Positions 52,991 through 61,887 are shown, counted from the first letter of the stretch. The stretch: 64,000 nt of DNA from DAOMNO01 sp035443885 (GCA_035443885.1 DAOMNO010000015.1:22646-86645), one strand, 5' to 3'. The notes: generated by a model not told the origin, from the sequence alone. Numbers and translations are program-made.

Positions 52991-54337
52991 TCATGGCGAA
53001 TCTCTCACGACCGTTTCAACGCGCGCCCCTTCGGGAAGAATGCGGGACGCTTCAAGAACAACCTTTGCGCCAGTGGGAAGCGGATCGCGAAGCACGGCCC
53101 ACAAGGTGTCCGCCACACCTAACTCAGGCCATGTGCCGCGAACCTGGTAGAGCACATCCACCGCCACACTGACGGCTGCGTCACCCTGCACAAGGCGGAT
53201 GCGGCCACCGGGCGAACCTTGAATCGCGCGGCGAGGCACGATCCACCGCTGCTCAGCCGTCAGCGCATTGACGGTGCCTCGCATGAACTGACCCGGCGCG
53301 ATGATCCTTGCAGGGTCGTTCGTCGGCTCCTGCTCCATCTCCACGAACACGGTTACTGTGCGTGTTGCCGGGTCGTCTTCGGGGGCCACACGTGCTACTC
53401 GCGCGCTCCACTGACTCGCGGACATGTCTTCGCCGAGATTCTGAGGCGAGAAAGCCGGATTCGTCATCGCAGGTGAGAGCGTGACTTCCGCGCCTTCACC
53501 AAGAAAACGGCGCGCGGATGCTGGGACGCGAATCGGAACTTCGATCTTCCGCAGGTTGACGACGCGCGCGATGCGCTGGTCGATGTTCACGCTTTCCCCT
53601 CGCTCGATGTCCACGCTTTGCAGCACGCCGTCAAAAGGGCTGACGATCTCTGTTCTTTCAAGATTCCGCAACGCGATGTGCAGAGCGGCCTGCTGCTGCG
53701 CTGCGGCGGCGGCAAGCTGCGCGCGACGAGGCGCAACACGCTCCAACTGTTCCACTGCATTGATTTCGTTCCGCCGAGCATTCATCAACGCCTGACGAAA
53801 AAGATCGACTTCGCGCTCATTCGCGCCAACCGCATCGCGAGCAGCGAGTACGCGATCAAGATCGCGCTGCGCGATGGCGACTTCTTCTCGCAGCAGCTCG
53901 AGACGCTGCCGCCACATCTCTTCCTCAATGGCGAGCTGCGCCATCTGCGACTGGATGTCGTTCAGCCGCTCTCTGGCAATCTCAGACTCCTGTCGAATAT
54001 CCGCATCATCGATTCGAGCCAGTAGTTGCCCCTGCCTTACTGCCGCGCCCGCGACGATGTTCTCCGGCACTTCGATTACGATTCCCCGAACCTGCGCCGG
54101 GACAGCGGCGGCGGTCATGGCCCTGGCGGTGCCGAAGCCTTCCCACTGCCGGCGGACTGCCACGGGGCGAGCCGCCATCACCTGCACGCGCGTAACGGCT
54201 TGCGTTACATCGGTGCGGGCAGGCAGCTCGCGCGTTGCGAACAGCGCCATCGCAATCATGAACGCCACAATCACAAGCGTCAGTGAGACAACAACACGAG
54301 TGATGATTGAGAGAAGAAGAGGGTATCGCCGGGCCAT
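52991..54337 (-). CDS. RND efflux periplasmic adaptor (membrane fusion protein)
   Basis: This 448-residue protein has one N-terminal membrane helix (TRVVVSLTLVIVAFMIAMAL), a lipoyl-like half-motif (VPAQVRGIVIEVPENIVAGAAVRQGQLLARID), a long alpha-hairpin coiled coil (about 120-215, REEVAIAQRDLDRVLAARDAVGA) and the second half-motif (LERTEIVSPFDGVLQSVDIERGESV). A beta-barrel and membrane-proximal domain follow. This is the HlyD/AcrA-type adaptor that links the permease to an outer-membrane channel. It is the first gene of the pair with the permease at 49614 and is divergent from gatC. Confidence 0.93.
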   Translation of the reverse strand: MARRYPLLLSIITRVVVSLTLVIVAFMIAMALFATRELPARTDVTQAVTRVQVMAARPVAVRRQWEGFGTARAMTAAAVPAQVRGIVIEVPENIVAGAAVRQGQLLARIDDADIRQESEIARERLNDIQSQMAQLAIEEEMWRQRLELLREEVAIAQRDLDRVLAARDAVGANEREVDLFRQALMNARRNEINAVEQLERVAPRRAQLAAAAAQQQAALHIALRNLERTEIVSPFDGVLQSVDIERGESVNIDQRIARVVNLRKIEVPIRVPASARRFLGEGAEVTLSPAMTNPAFSPQNLGEDMSASQWSARVARVAPEDDPATRTVTVFVEMEQEPTNDPARIIAPGQFMRGTVNALTAEQRWIVPRRAIQGSPGGRIRLVQGDAAVSVAVDVLYQVRGTWPELGVADTLWAVLRDPLPTGAKVVLEASRILPEGARVETVVRDSP

Positions 54338-54471
54338 GTCGTACGTTCTTCGCTTCAGGGTAGAGGAGCTTTCAGGCGCAAGTGCGAACGTTTCGTCAGT
54401 TCATAACGTCCAATCGGGCATATAGGGTAGGCACCGGGCGGCAATCGTGTGTCGAACTTCGTTGCCCGTGA

Positions 54472-54477
54472 TACCCT
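54472..54477 (+). promoter_or_regulatory. TACCCT -10-like element, leaderless geometry
   Basis: TACCCT ends 7 bases before the gatC ATG, which has no Shine-Dalgarno sequence. Confidence 0.35.
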
Positions 54478-54484
54478 GCACCCC

Positions 54485-54811
54485 ATGCCTGATCCACTAA
54501 CCATGGACGAAGTTCGACATGTGGCCAAACTTGCGCGACTGAGCCTCAGCGAAGCGCAGCTTGAGTCGTACCGCACCCAGCTTTCTGCGGTGCTCGACCA
54601 TGTCGCCATGCTGGGGCGGCTTGATCTGGAAGGCGTCGAGCCGATGGCGAGGCCGACCCCGCCTGACCATGCCATGTCCGTGAATCGGCTGGATGACGAC
54701 ACGGTCGAGCCGTCCATACCCATTGAGAGGCTGCTAGAAAATGCCCCGCAAGGCGCGGTGGTGGATGATCGGTATATCGCCGTACCGAAGGTGCTGGGAG
54801 AAGAAAGCTAA
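54485..54811 (+). CDS. gatC: Asp-tRNA(Asn)/Glu-tRNA(Gln) amidotransferase subunit C
   Basis: GatC wraps around GatA and stabilises the GatCAB complex that amidates misacylated Glu-tRNA(Gln) and Asp-tRNA(Asn). The 108-residue protein shows MDEVRHVAKLARLSLSEAQLESYRTQLSAVLDHVAMLGRLD, MARPTPPDHAMSVNRLDDDTVEPSI and the closing DRYIAVPKVLG. The start at 54485 is preferred to 54449 because homologs begin here and TACCCT lies 7 bases upstream. gatA follows after 56 bases; gatB is not in the window. Confidence 0.93.
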   Translation: MPDPLTMDEVRHVAKLARLSLSEAQLESYRTQLSAVLDHVAMLGRLDLEGVEPMARPTPPDHAMSVNRLDDDTVEPSIPIERLLENAPQGAVVDDRYIAVPKVLGEES

Positions 54812-54867
54812 TCAAGTTACGGCTGCCGCTCTAACTTCTGACGCATGACCTGAAACGATCGTCTTGT

Positions 54868-56340
54868 ATGCCCGACCCGATTCATGATGTTGTCAGTTCC
54901 ATCCGCCGCGGCGAACAGACCGCGCAGTCTGCTGTACAGGCAAGCCTCGACGCGATCCATGAGCGCAATGGCGACCTGAACTGCTTCCGTGAAACATACG
55001 CAGACGATGCGATGAAACGGGCAGCGGACATCGACGCTCGCATCAAGAGCGGCGACCCCAACGTCGGCCCGCTGGCAGGCGTGCCGATTGCACTCAAGGA
55101 CAACATTGTTACCGAATTCGGCACCACGACGTGCGGCTCGCGCATGCTGCAAAACTTCCGCAGCCCGTACACCGCCACAGCAGCGCAACGACTCATCGAC
55201 GCTGGTGCGATCATCATCGGTAAGACCAACTGCGATGAGTTCGCAATGGGATCGTCAACGGAACACTGCGCCTTTGGCGCGACGCGCAATCCGTGGGATA
55301 CCTCGCGCGTACCGGGCGGATCATCCGGCGGGAGCGCGGCCGCTGTTGCGGCGAATATGACCCCCGCTTCGCTCGGCTCCGACACAGGCGGGTCCATCCG
55401 TCAGCCCGCGTCGATGTGCGGCGTCGTGGGCCTGAAGCCTACCTACGGCCTCGTCAGTCGCCATGGCCTCGTTGCATACGGCTCCAGCCTCGATCAGATC
55501 GGCCCGTTTGCACACACGGTTCATGACGCTGCGCTGCTGATGAGCGTCATCGCAGGGCCGGATGTGAAAGATTCAACGTCTGCACGCATGGCTCCGCGCG
55601 ATCTGCTGGACCGAATCGACGAACCGATGGCAGACCTGCGAATCGGCCTGCCAAAGCAGTATCGCCGCGAGGAGAACGCATCGTCCGTCAACGCGATGCT
55701 GGATGACGCCGTCGCGACGTTCCGCTCGCTTGGAGCCAAGATTGTCGAACTTGACATGCCACTGACGGAATATGGCATCGCCACCTATTACGTGATTGCG
55801 ACGGCTGAAGCGTCCAGCAATCTGGCGCGATACGACGGCATACGATACGGCCACCGAACAACGCCAATTGCTGGCGAGGAGCTTTCGGCGTTCTACGCGC
55901 GAAATCGCGCGGAAGGGTTCGGGCCAGAGGTACAACGGCGCATCATGCTGGGCACCTACGTGCTGAGCGCGGGGTATTACGACGCCTACTACAAACGAGC
56001 GATGCAGGCGAGGCGGCTGATTAAGGACGAGTTCGATCGCGCCTTTGCACAATGCCACGCGATCATCGGGCCAACCAGCCCGTTCCCCGCGTTTCCCATC
56101 GGGTCGCGGCCTGATCCGCTCTCAATGTATCTCGCGGACGTGTACACAACGAACGCGAACATCGCTGGCATTTGTGGCATCTCAGTGCCTGCGGGTTTCG
56201 ACCGCTCCGGGGCGCATCCTCTGCCGATCGGACTTCAGATTCAATGTCAGGCATTCGATGAACCGACATTGCTGCGCGTCGCGCGCACCTTTGAGCGAAC
56301 CCGAACCCCCAATACCCCCGATACCCCCAGAACCCCATGA
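54868..56340 (+). CDS. gatA: Asp-tRNA(Asn)/Glu-tRNA(Gln) amidotransferase subunit A
   Basis: GatA releases ammonia from glutamine for the GatCAB transamidation. The 490-residue protein has the amidase Ser-cisSer-Lys triad: Lys in PLAGVPIALKDNI, cis-Ser in VPGGSSGGSAAAVAA, and nucleophilic Ser in LGSDTGGSIRQPASMCGVVGLKPTYGLVSR. Near the end it reads FPAFPIGSRPDPLSMYLADVYT. The C-terminal tail is a low-complexity Thr/Pro/Arg stretch encoded by a C-rich repeat. Its stop overlaps the ROK gene start (ATGA). Confidence 0.95.
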   Translation: MPDPIHDVVSSIRRGEQTAQSAVQASLDAIHERNGDLNCFRETYADDAMKRAADIDARIKSGDPNVGPLAGVPIALKDNIVTEFGTTTCGSRMLQNFRSPYTATAAQRLIDAGAIIIGKTNCDEFAMGSSTEHCAFGATRNPWDTSRVPGGSSGGSAAAVAANMTPASLGSDTGGSIRQPASMCGVVGLKPTYGLVSRHGLVAYGSSLDQIGPFAHTVHDAALLMSVIAGPDVKDSTSARMAPRDLLDRIDEPMADLRIGLPKQYRREENASSVNAMLDDAVATFRSLGAKIVELDMPLTEYGIATYYVIATAEASSNLARYDGIRYGHRTTPIAGEELSAFYARNRAEGFGPEVQRRIMLGTYVLSAGYYDAYYKRAMQARRLIKDEFDRAFAQCHAIIGPTSPFPAFPIGSRPDPLSMYLADVYTTNANIAGICGISVPAGFDRSGAHPLPIGLQIQCQAFDEPTLLRVARTFERTRTPNTPDTPRTP

Positions 56341-57320
56341 GCAACTACGTCATCGGCATTGATCTCGGCGGCACGAATATGCAGATCGGCGTGGTTGACG
56401 CGGCGAACCACATTATCAGCCGCGTTCAGCAGAAGACGCACGCATCCCAAGGTGCGGACGCGGTCATTGACCGCATCATTGAGGGGGCGGCAAATGCCTG
56501 CACGCAGGCGGGCCTCACGCTCAGCGACGTCAGCGCACTGGGAATTGCTGCGCCAGGCGCGATCGATATTCCACGCGGTGTGGTGCTGGAAGCCCCGAAC
56601 CTCGGTTGGTACGACCTGCCCTTGCAAAGCATTCTGACGAAGCGGTTGGCGATCCCCGTCGCTGTAGATAACGACGTGAACGGCGCGATCTGGGGCGAAT
56701 ACATGCTCGGCGCGGGGCAGGGGCATGATGACCTGCTCGGTATGTGGGTTGGAACGGGCGTGGGCGGCGGGCTGGTCATCGGCGGGCGCATCTACCACGG
56801 CCCAATGTTCACCGCGGGCGAGGTTGGTCAGTCGATCATCGACCCGTTCGGCGCGCCGGGTGAGCGCACTGTGGAAGACAATTGCAGCAGAACAGGCTTA
56901 TCGCGATACATCGGGCGACGGCTGCCACAACACCCCGACTCAATCCTGCACACGCTGGCGGAGCGCAAGAGCGATCAGCCCGGCGATATCGTCATCGGAT
57001 CATCAAAACTCGCGCAGGCCGTCACCGCGAATGACCGACTGGCGTGCGAAGCTGTCGAGCGCGCCGCGTTTCTGCTGGGCGTTGCAGCGGCAAATTGGGT
57101 TACGGTGCTTTCGCTAGCCAGGATCATCATCGGCGGTGGCGTTACCGAAGCGCTCGGCGACCCGTTCCTGCAGCGCATCCGCGAAAGCTTTGAGCAGCAT
57201 GTCTTCCCTCAATCCGCTAAACGATGCGAAATTGTGATGACCCAACTCGCGCATGACTCTGGTCTCTTAGGAGCCGCTTTGCTGGCGCAAGAAGTTGTTT
57301 CAGAACGCGCCACCAAATAA
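56337..57320 (+). CDS. ROK family sugar kinase-like protein, zinc motif lost
   Basis: This 327-residue protein has the ASKHA fold of ROK kinases: phosphate-1 loop YVIGIDLGGTNMQIGVVD, catalytic aspartate in VAVDNDVNGAIWGEY, and phosphate-2 loop WVGTGVGGGLVIGGRIYHG. The place of the family zinc site reads TAGEVGQSII followed by GAPGERTVEDNCSRTGLSRY. The usual H of GExGH is Q165, and the CxCGxxGCxE cysteines are missing. It is probably a glucose or amino-sugar kinase whose fold no longer needs zinc, or a sensor. It overlaps gatA by 4 bases, so it is translationally coupled to it. Confidence 0.85.
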   Translation: MSNYVIGIDLGGTNMQIGVVDAANHIISRVQQKTHASQGADAVIDRIIEGAANACTQAGLTLSDVSALGIAAPGAIDIPRGVVLEAPNLGWYDLPLQSILTKRLAIPVAVDNDVNGAIWGEYMLGAGQGHDDLLGMWVGTGVGGGLVIGGRIYHGPMFTAGEVGQSIIDPFGAPGERTVEDNCSRTGLSRYIGRRLPQHPDSILHTLAERKSDQPGDIVIGSSKLAQAVTANDRLACEAVERAAFLLGVAAANWVTVLSLARIIIGGGVTEALGDPFLQRIRESFEQHVFPQSAKRCEIVMTQLAHDSGLLGAALLAQEVVSERATK

Positions 57321-57338
57321 CCCCGACGAGGGTCAGAT

Positions 57339-57863
57339 TTAGTCGCGATCTGCAATATGGCGTTTAGCGCCAAACTCGCGCATGAAACGATCGAATAGCG
57401 CAAGGAACTGCTCAGCACGCTGTGTATCGTCGCCGAACCGACCGATGCTTGCTTCAGCCGTGTACACCTGCGGGCCATCCACACGAACAACGGTCAGTCT
57501 GCCCGGACGATCATCAAGTGTCTTGAGATGAAAGACGAGTCGATGGTCGGCGTCACCCTTGTCCATGTGGACGATTGCGATCTCCGACTCTGTCGTGGCA
57601 TAGTCCGCAGCAATCGCAACATCTTCCCAGCGCATGCGCGGCTTCGGCAGTGGCGAAGCAACGTGATCCGGCGCAACCGATGCCATCGCGCGGCGGATTT
57701 CCACCTGCTGGCGACGTTCCACCACCGCTCGCTGCGGCGGCTCGTCGTCAATCGGTTTCAGCGAAGTCGTGGCGCAAGGTGCAGCACAGCTACCCGTGAA
57801 GACCAAAGCCAGCGTACCGAACAACGCGCCTACAGAAGTAAGATGCCTCTCGGGGGCGACCAT
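57339..57863 (-). CDS. putative lipoprotein of unknown function
   Basis: This 174-residue protein has a signal peptide and likely lipid site: PERHLTSVGALFGTLALVFTGSC. The cysteine is followed by an Ala/Cys/Thr linker, and the mature part reads WEDVAIAADYATTESEIAIVHMDKGDADHRLVFHLKTLDDRPGRLTVVRVDGPQVYTAEASIGRFGD. I do not recognise the family. The start at 57863 is chosen because the signal peptide begins properly and TACGCT lies 7 bases upstream; ATGs at 57914 and 57995 are possible but give an unusual cytoplasmic extension. It converges with the ROK gene, 18 bases from its stop. Confidence 0.65.
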   Translation of the reverse strand: MVAPERHLTSVGALFGTLALVFTGSCAAPCATTSLKPIDDEPPQRAVVERRQQVEIRRAMASVAPDHVASPLPKPRMRWEDVAIAADYATTESEIAIVHMDKGDADHRLVFHLKTLDDRPGRLTVVRVDGPQVYTAEASIGRFGDDTQRAEQFLALFDRFMREFGAKRHIADRD

Positions 57864-58189
57864 GCCAATCAGCGTACCGCACTTGGTCTTAATGCGCGGC
57901 TCGATAGTGCTCATTCGGCTGATCTGCAACCTTTCAATACTAGGCCAAATCACATCGAACACAGTCGATAAAATGCGGTGCCGCGACATAAGCACATGAT
58001 TGATATCGTTTTATGACGAGTTGATCCGCCTAGACCTAGGGCTGTCATCCCCCAGAAGCCGTCGGCCACCTGTTGGCCGGGTGCGGGGAAGCCGATATCG
58101 TGTTCGGTCTGCCGGCGGCATTGGAAGCCGTTCCGGCCGGCGGCAACACCCGCAGGGCGACATCCCCGCAGGAGCGGAGGCTCGGTTCG
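57864..58189. other. intergenic region with GC-rich inverted repeats before the HD phosphodiesterase gene
   Basis: These 326 bases lie between the divergent lipoprotein and pgpH genes. They hold the TACGCT element of the lipoprotein gene and, on the pgpH side, a hairpin CGGCCA/TGGCCG (58063-58079) and the small palindrome CCTAGACCTAGG. A GC-rich leader with repeated CCGGCGGC words follows, ending in GGAGCGGAGG. No gene was found. The leader could fold strongly; it does not obviously match a riboswitch that I know. Confidence 0.45.
57871..57876 (-). promoter_or_regulatory. TACGCT -10-like element, leaderless geometry
   Basis: On the minus strand TACGCT ends 7 bases before the ATG of the lipoprotein gene, identical to the element before the ferric-reductase-like gene. 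Confidence 0.42.
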
Positions 58190-60511
58190 ATGGGTAAATC
58201 CGGAAACGGCAAGAACGGAAAAGCCACGTCTGCCCGAAGGCGTGCCGAGGTCCGCCGCGCGTTGCCCAAGCAGGCCATCGACCTTCGCTCACTCCTTGCG
58301 CGGGGCGATCTGCTTTCCAGCCTGCTGATCCTGGTCTGTCTGATGGTCGCCATCGGCGCGTTCTTGGGCTGGTCGCGCGAACAAGTCAAAGTACGCGATG
58401 GCCAGGTGATGACTGACACACGGCTGAAGCGGCTGGACTACCTCGTCGAAGACATCGATGCCACAAAGCGCAATCAGGAAGCCGCTCGTCTGGCATCTCC
58501 TCGCATCTATCGAATCAATACGGCACACCTTAAACGACTTGAAGCGGCGCTGCAGGGACTGCCCCGCGCGGTGGCTGATAAGAGCACACTGGAAGAAATC
58601 AGCCAGGAGTTGATTCAGGAGTTTCAGCTCACCGATGACGGATTGTTGCTGCTGCAGGGTTTCGTCGACGCGGACGAGCCGACACCGCAATGGACGCGAT
58701 GGGTTGCATCGCTTCTCGATGATCATCTCATCCGGAGACCGCTGCTGACCAGTCAGGAGTATCAGGTCTTCACAACGACTGCGAACACTGTGCTCGGCGA
58801 TCGGCGCGAGGCGATCAGCGGCCAGCCGATTGAGCTGCGCACGGATGGTCGCGCTGAAACCGCTGCGCGTTTGCGCGAAGTGGTCACGGCTGCTGGCTTC
58901 CCCGCCGATGTGGCGCCGTTCATCGCATGGCGCCTCGTGTGGGACGGCCAGCCGACCTTCGTTCACGATCAGACCGAAACAGAAACAGCAGCCGCTGCAG
59001 CAGCATCTGCGGTGCAACCCGTTTACATCGAACACAAGCGCGGGCAGACGCTATACAAGCGTGGCGAAAGACTCACGCCCGGTCAGTATGAGCAAACGCT
59101 CAGGGAAGTGTTTCACTTCTCAACAGAAGCGCCGCTTGCCGACCGTTGGTTGCCTCGCATCGGCGTGGCAGGATTGGCTGCCGTACTCATTGTGTTCCTC
59201 GCGCTGCATGTCAGCCGAGCGTATCCGCGCATCGTAACGAAGCCGCTTCGTGCTGCCGGTCTTGGCGTGCTGTCGCTGGGCATGCTGGCTCTCAGCGGCA
59301 CCATCGCCGTGCATGCGCCAAACCTGCTGGTTCCGGCTGCGGTTGCACCAACGCTGCTCGTCGCCATCGTGGTGCTTCTGGCTTATGACGTGCGTCTGGC
59401 ATTGTTCATCAGCGGGTTGCAATGCGTACTCGTCGCGCTCGCGCTCGAACACAGCATCGGCTGGTTCATCCTGCTCTTCGCTGGCTGTGGCACGATGATT
59501 GCCATGCTGCGAGATGTGCGGCACCGCAATACGCTCATCCGCGCCGCCGCCACCACAGCAATCGTGCTGGCGGCGGGTTCGCTGCTGCTCGGCTTCTATG
59601 AAACGCCTCTGGTGCCCGGTGCCATGGCGCAGGTGATGTGGAACGCCGTCTGGGCCGCTACCGCCAGTTTTGCAGTAGGTTTCCTTGTGCTCGGCGTGCT
59701 GCCAAGCATTGAGAAGCTGTTCGACATCACTACCGGCATGACGCTTGCAGAACTTCGCGACCCGAAGCAGCCGCTGCTGCGACAGCTTCAGCAGAAAGCG
59801 CCCGGCACGTACAACCATTCGCTGCAGGTGGCGAACGTCGCCGAGGCCGCTGCCGACGCCATCGGCGCAGATTCTCTGCTCGTGTACGTCGGCGCGCTGT
59901 ATCACGACATCGGGAAGATGAACAAGCCCGAGTACTTTGTCGAGAATCAGGCCGGTGGCGTGAACAAGCACGACAAGCTCAGCCCCGCGATGAGCCTGCT
60001 CGTCATCATTGGGCACGTCAAGGATGGCATTGAGCTGGCGCGAGAGTTCAATCTCCCTCGCTCGATCCTGCACTTCATTGAGTCGCATCACGGCACGACG
60101 CTGGTTGAATACTTCTATCGCGCTGCGCAAACACGCGCCAAGCAGGACGATCGATCCGCAGTGGTTGCAGAAGTCGAGTTCCGATATCCCGGCCCCAAGC
60201 CGCGAACAAAAGAAGCGGCCATCATGATGATTTCCGACGCCGTGGAATCCGCCACGCGTGCGATGGCTGAACCGACGCCGGGGCGCATCGAGAACCTTGT
60301 TCGCGATATTTCGCGCAAGCGACTGATGGATGGCCAGTTCAATCAATGCGATCTCACCTTCCGCGAACTCGGCCTGATTGAAGATGCGATCATTAATCGC
60401 CTGTGTGCGGTCTATCACAGCCGCATCAGCTATCCGTCAGATCGACCGGAGAGGTCGGAAGAATCGACTGTGGAAGAAGCTGCGACGGAAGCCAAGGCCA
60501 TCAGCGCCTGA
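58190..60511 (+). CDS. pgpH: 7TM-HD phosphodiesterase (PgpH-type, cyclic-di-AMP)
   Basis: This 773-residue protein has a cytosolic N-terminus rich in Lys/Arg and one helix (LLSSLLILVCLMVAIGAFLG). A long extracytoplasmic 7TMR-HD domain (about 60-310) and six further membrane helices follow (LAAVLIVFLALHV through FAVGFLVLGVLPSIEK). The C-terminal HD domain reads GTYNHSLQVANVAE (His about 542), LYHDIGKMNKPEYF (HD about 574), HVKDGIELAREFNLP and IESHHGTTLVEYFY. This is the architecture of PgpH, which hydrolyses cyclic di-AMP. The start at 58190 has GGAGCGGAGG just upstream; the frame runs back to 58073. The usual neighbour ybeY is absent. Confidence 0.9.
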   Translation: MGKSGNGKNGKATSARRRAEVRRALPKQAIDLRSLLARGDLLSSLLILVCLMVAIGAFLGWSREQVKVRDGQVMTDTRLKRLDYLVEDIDATKRNQEAARLASPRIYRINTAHLKRLEAALQGLPRAVADKSTLEEISQELIQEFQLTDDGLLLLQGFVDADEPTPQWTRWVASLLDDHLIRRPLLTSQEYQVFTTTANTVLGDRREAISGQPIELRTDGRAETAARLREVVTAAGFPADVAPFIAWRLVWDGQPTFVHDQTETETAAAAAASAVQPVYIEHKRGQTLYKRGERLTPGQYEQTLREVFHFSTEAPLADRWLPRIGVAGLAAVLIVFLALHVSRAYPRIVTKPLRAAGLGVLSLGMLALSGTIAVHAPNLLVPAAVAPTLLVAIVVLLAYDVRLALFISGLQCVLVALALEHSIGWFILLFAGCGTMIAMLRDVRHRNTLIRAAATTAIVLAAGSLLLGFYETPLVPGAMAQVMWNAVWAATASFAVGFLVLGVLPSIEKLFDITTGMTLAELRDPKQPLLRQLQQKAPGTYNHSLQVANVAEAAADAIGADSLLVYVGALYHDIGKMNKPEYFVENQAGGVNKHDKLSPAMSLLVIIGHVKDGIELAREFNLPRSILHFIESHHGTTLVEYFYRAAQTRAKQDDRSAVVAEVEFRYPGPKPRTKEAAIMMISDAVESATRAMAEPTPGRIENLVRDISRKRLMDGQFNQCDLTFRELGLIEDAIINRLCAVYHSRISYPSDRPERSEESTVEEAATEAKAISA

Positions 60512-60523
60512 TTCCTTCGCACG

Positions 60524-60760
60524 CTAGAGCAGCCAGATCAGCAGCGCGAGAATGAGAACGATGGCGATCACCACAAACCATCGACTACGCAACCACTGTT
60601 CCATCGGCGGGCGATGTGATGGGCCATCGGGCATCGGCTCGCCGCACTCCGGACAGTATGCCGCAAAGTCGTACACCTCTGCACCACACGACGGGCAATA
60701 CGCCGTCTCGCTGTCGAAACGGTCAATATCATCCTGACTCGGCCCCTCATCTCGCATCAT
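60524..60760 (-). CDS. zinc-ribbon membrane-anchored protein
   Basis: This 78-residue protein has a zinc ribbon YCPSCGAEVYDFAAYCPECG (two CxxC pairs) followed by a Pro-rich stretch and a C-terminal membrane helix (WFVVIAIVLILALLIWLL). It is the kind of small tail-anchored zinc-ribbon protein often found beside transport or secretion genes; function unknown. The start ATG at 60760 overlaps the stop of the ABC ATPase gene by 4 bases, so the two are translationally coupled. Confidence 0.78.
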   Translation of the reverse strand: MMRDEGPSQDDIDRFDSETAYCPSCGAEVYDFAAYCPECGEPMPDGPSHRPPMEQWLRSRWFVVIAIVLILALLIWLL

Positions 60761-61881
60761 CGCGCATCCTTGTGGGTTGGGAATCCTATGGCGTCGCCGA
60801 ACTCGCCGGGCAGAAAACACCTGACTCCCCCGTGATTAATCCGGAACGCAACTGCATCACCTGGTCGGTGCGCTGCCGATCCGCCATGCTGCGCGACTAA
60901 TCCTACGCCGCTGTGCACTTCGAGATGCACCAGCGTTCGATCGCCCAGCGGCTCGACATGACTCACCGACGCATTCATTGCCCCCTCGCGCGATTCATCC
61001 AGCCGAGTAACGAACTCGATGTCCACCCCGCGAATGCCGAGCACAATTTCACAACCGATGTGCTGTTGAAACACTGCCCGATTGAGATCAACATGGAAAC
61101 CTCTGCGATCGGTAAACCGCACGCGGGCATCGCCCAACTGTTCGACGCAGCCTTGCACAAAGCTGATGCACGGCGCACCAATGAACGAAGCGACAAACCG
61201 ATTGCAAGGCGATGCGTAAATCTCTTCCGGCGTGCCAATCTGCTGCACCTTGCCCGCAGCCATGACGACAAGCATGTCCGCAAGCGACATCGCTTCCTCG
61301 CGATCATGCGTGACATACACACTCATCGCGCTCATCATCGGCATCAATGCACGGAGTTCCAATCGAAGCGATGCACGAAGCGGCGCATCAAGATTGCTCA
61401 GCGGTTCATCAAACAGAGCACAGGCAGGCGATTGCACCAGCATCTTCCCCAGTGCGGCACGCTGTCGCTCACCGCCGGAAAGGCTCCCCGGTTTGCGATC
61501 CAGCAATCCTGCGATGCCAAGTTTCTCCGCAGCAGCAGCCACGCGATTGGCAATCTCGCCCTTGGCGACGCCTTGCATACGAAGCGGAAAGCCCATGTTC
61601 GCGGCCACCGTCATATGCGGATAAAGCGTGAAATCTTGGGTCATCAAGGCGACACCGCGCTTGGAGGGCGGCAGGTGATCCACCGGCAAGCCGCCGATGG
61701 TGATCGAACCTCTCGTGGGCGTTTCCAACCCGGTGATAAGTCGCAGGAGCGTCGTCTTGCCGCAGCCAGACGGCCCGACAATCACTGTGCAGGCCCGATC
61801 CGGCAGGTCGAGCGAACATGGCCCAACGGCCCCACCGCCGGGATAGACCTTCTCAATGTTGCTCAGCCGCACCTCCGGCAT
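60757..61881 (-). CDS. ABC transporter ATP-binding protein (MalK/UgpC type)
   Basis: This 374-residue ATPase has Walker A GPSGCGKTT, a Q-loop in ALMTQDFTLYPHMTV, the signature LSGGERQRAALGKML (Glu for the usual Gln), Walker B ALFDEPLSNLDAPLR and the H-loop VYVTHDREEAM. A C-terminal TOBE-like regulatory region follows (about 235-370, VRFTDRRGFHVDL to VAFRINHGG). This layout belongs to the family that energises sugar or other solute import. No permease or binding-protein gene is next to it, so the subunits must be encoded elsewhere. The ATG has no Shine-Dalgarno sequence but has TATTCT 6 bases upstream. Confidence 0.92.
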   Translation of the reverse strand: MPEVRLSNIEKVYPGGGAVGPCSLDLPDRACTVIVGPSGCGKTTLLRLITGLETPTRGSITIGGLPVDHLPPSKRGVALMTQDFTLYPHMTVAANMGFPLRMQGVAKGEIANRVAAAAEKLGIAGLLDRKPGSLSGGERQRAALGKMLVQSPACALFDEPLSNLDAPLRASLRLELRALMPMMSAMSVYVTHDREEAMSLADMLVVMAAGKVQQIGTPEEIYASPCNRFVASFIGAPCISFVQGCVEQLGDARVRFTDRRGFHVDLNRAVFQQHIGCEIVLGIRGVDIEFVTRLDESREGAMNASVSHVEPLGDRTLVHLEVHSGVGLVAQHGGSAAHRPGDAVAFRINHGGVRCFLPGEFGDAIGFPTHKDAR

Positions 61882-61887
61882 ATAAAT

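Noticed and set aside
52230..53150. 306-codon plus-strand frame spanning the RND permease and adaptor junction
   Set aside because: It crosses the gap between two clear genes of the opposite strand and shows no motif.
59120..60418. 432-codon open frame on the minus strand inside pgpH
   Set aside because: It is antisense to the HD domain and membrane helices, has no recognisable motif, and its openness follows from the codon use of pgpH.
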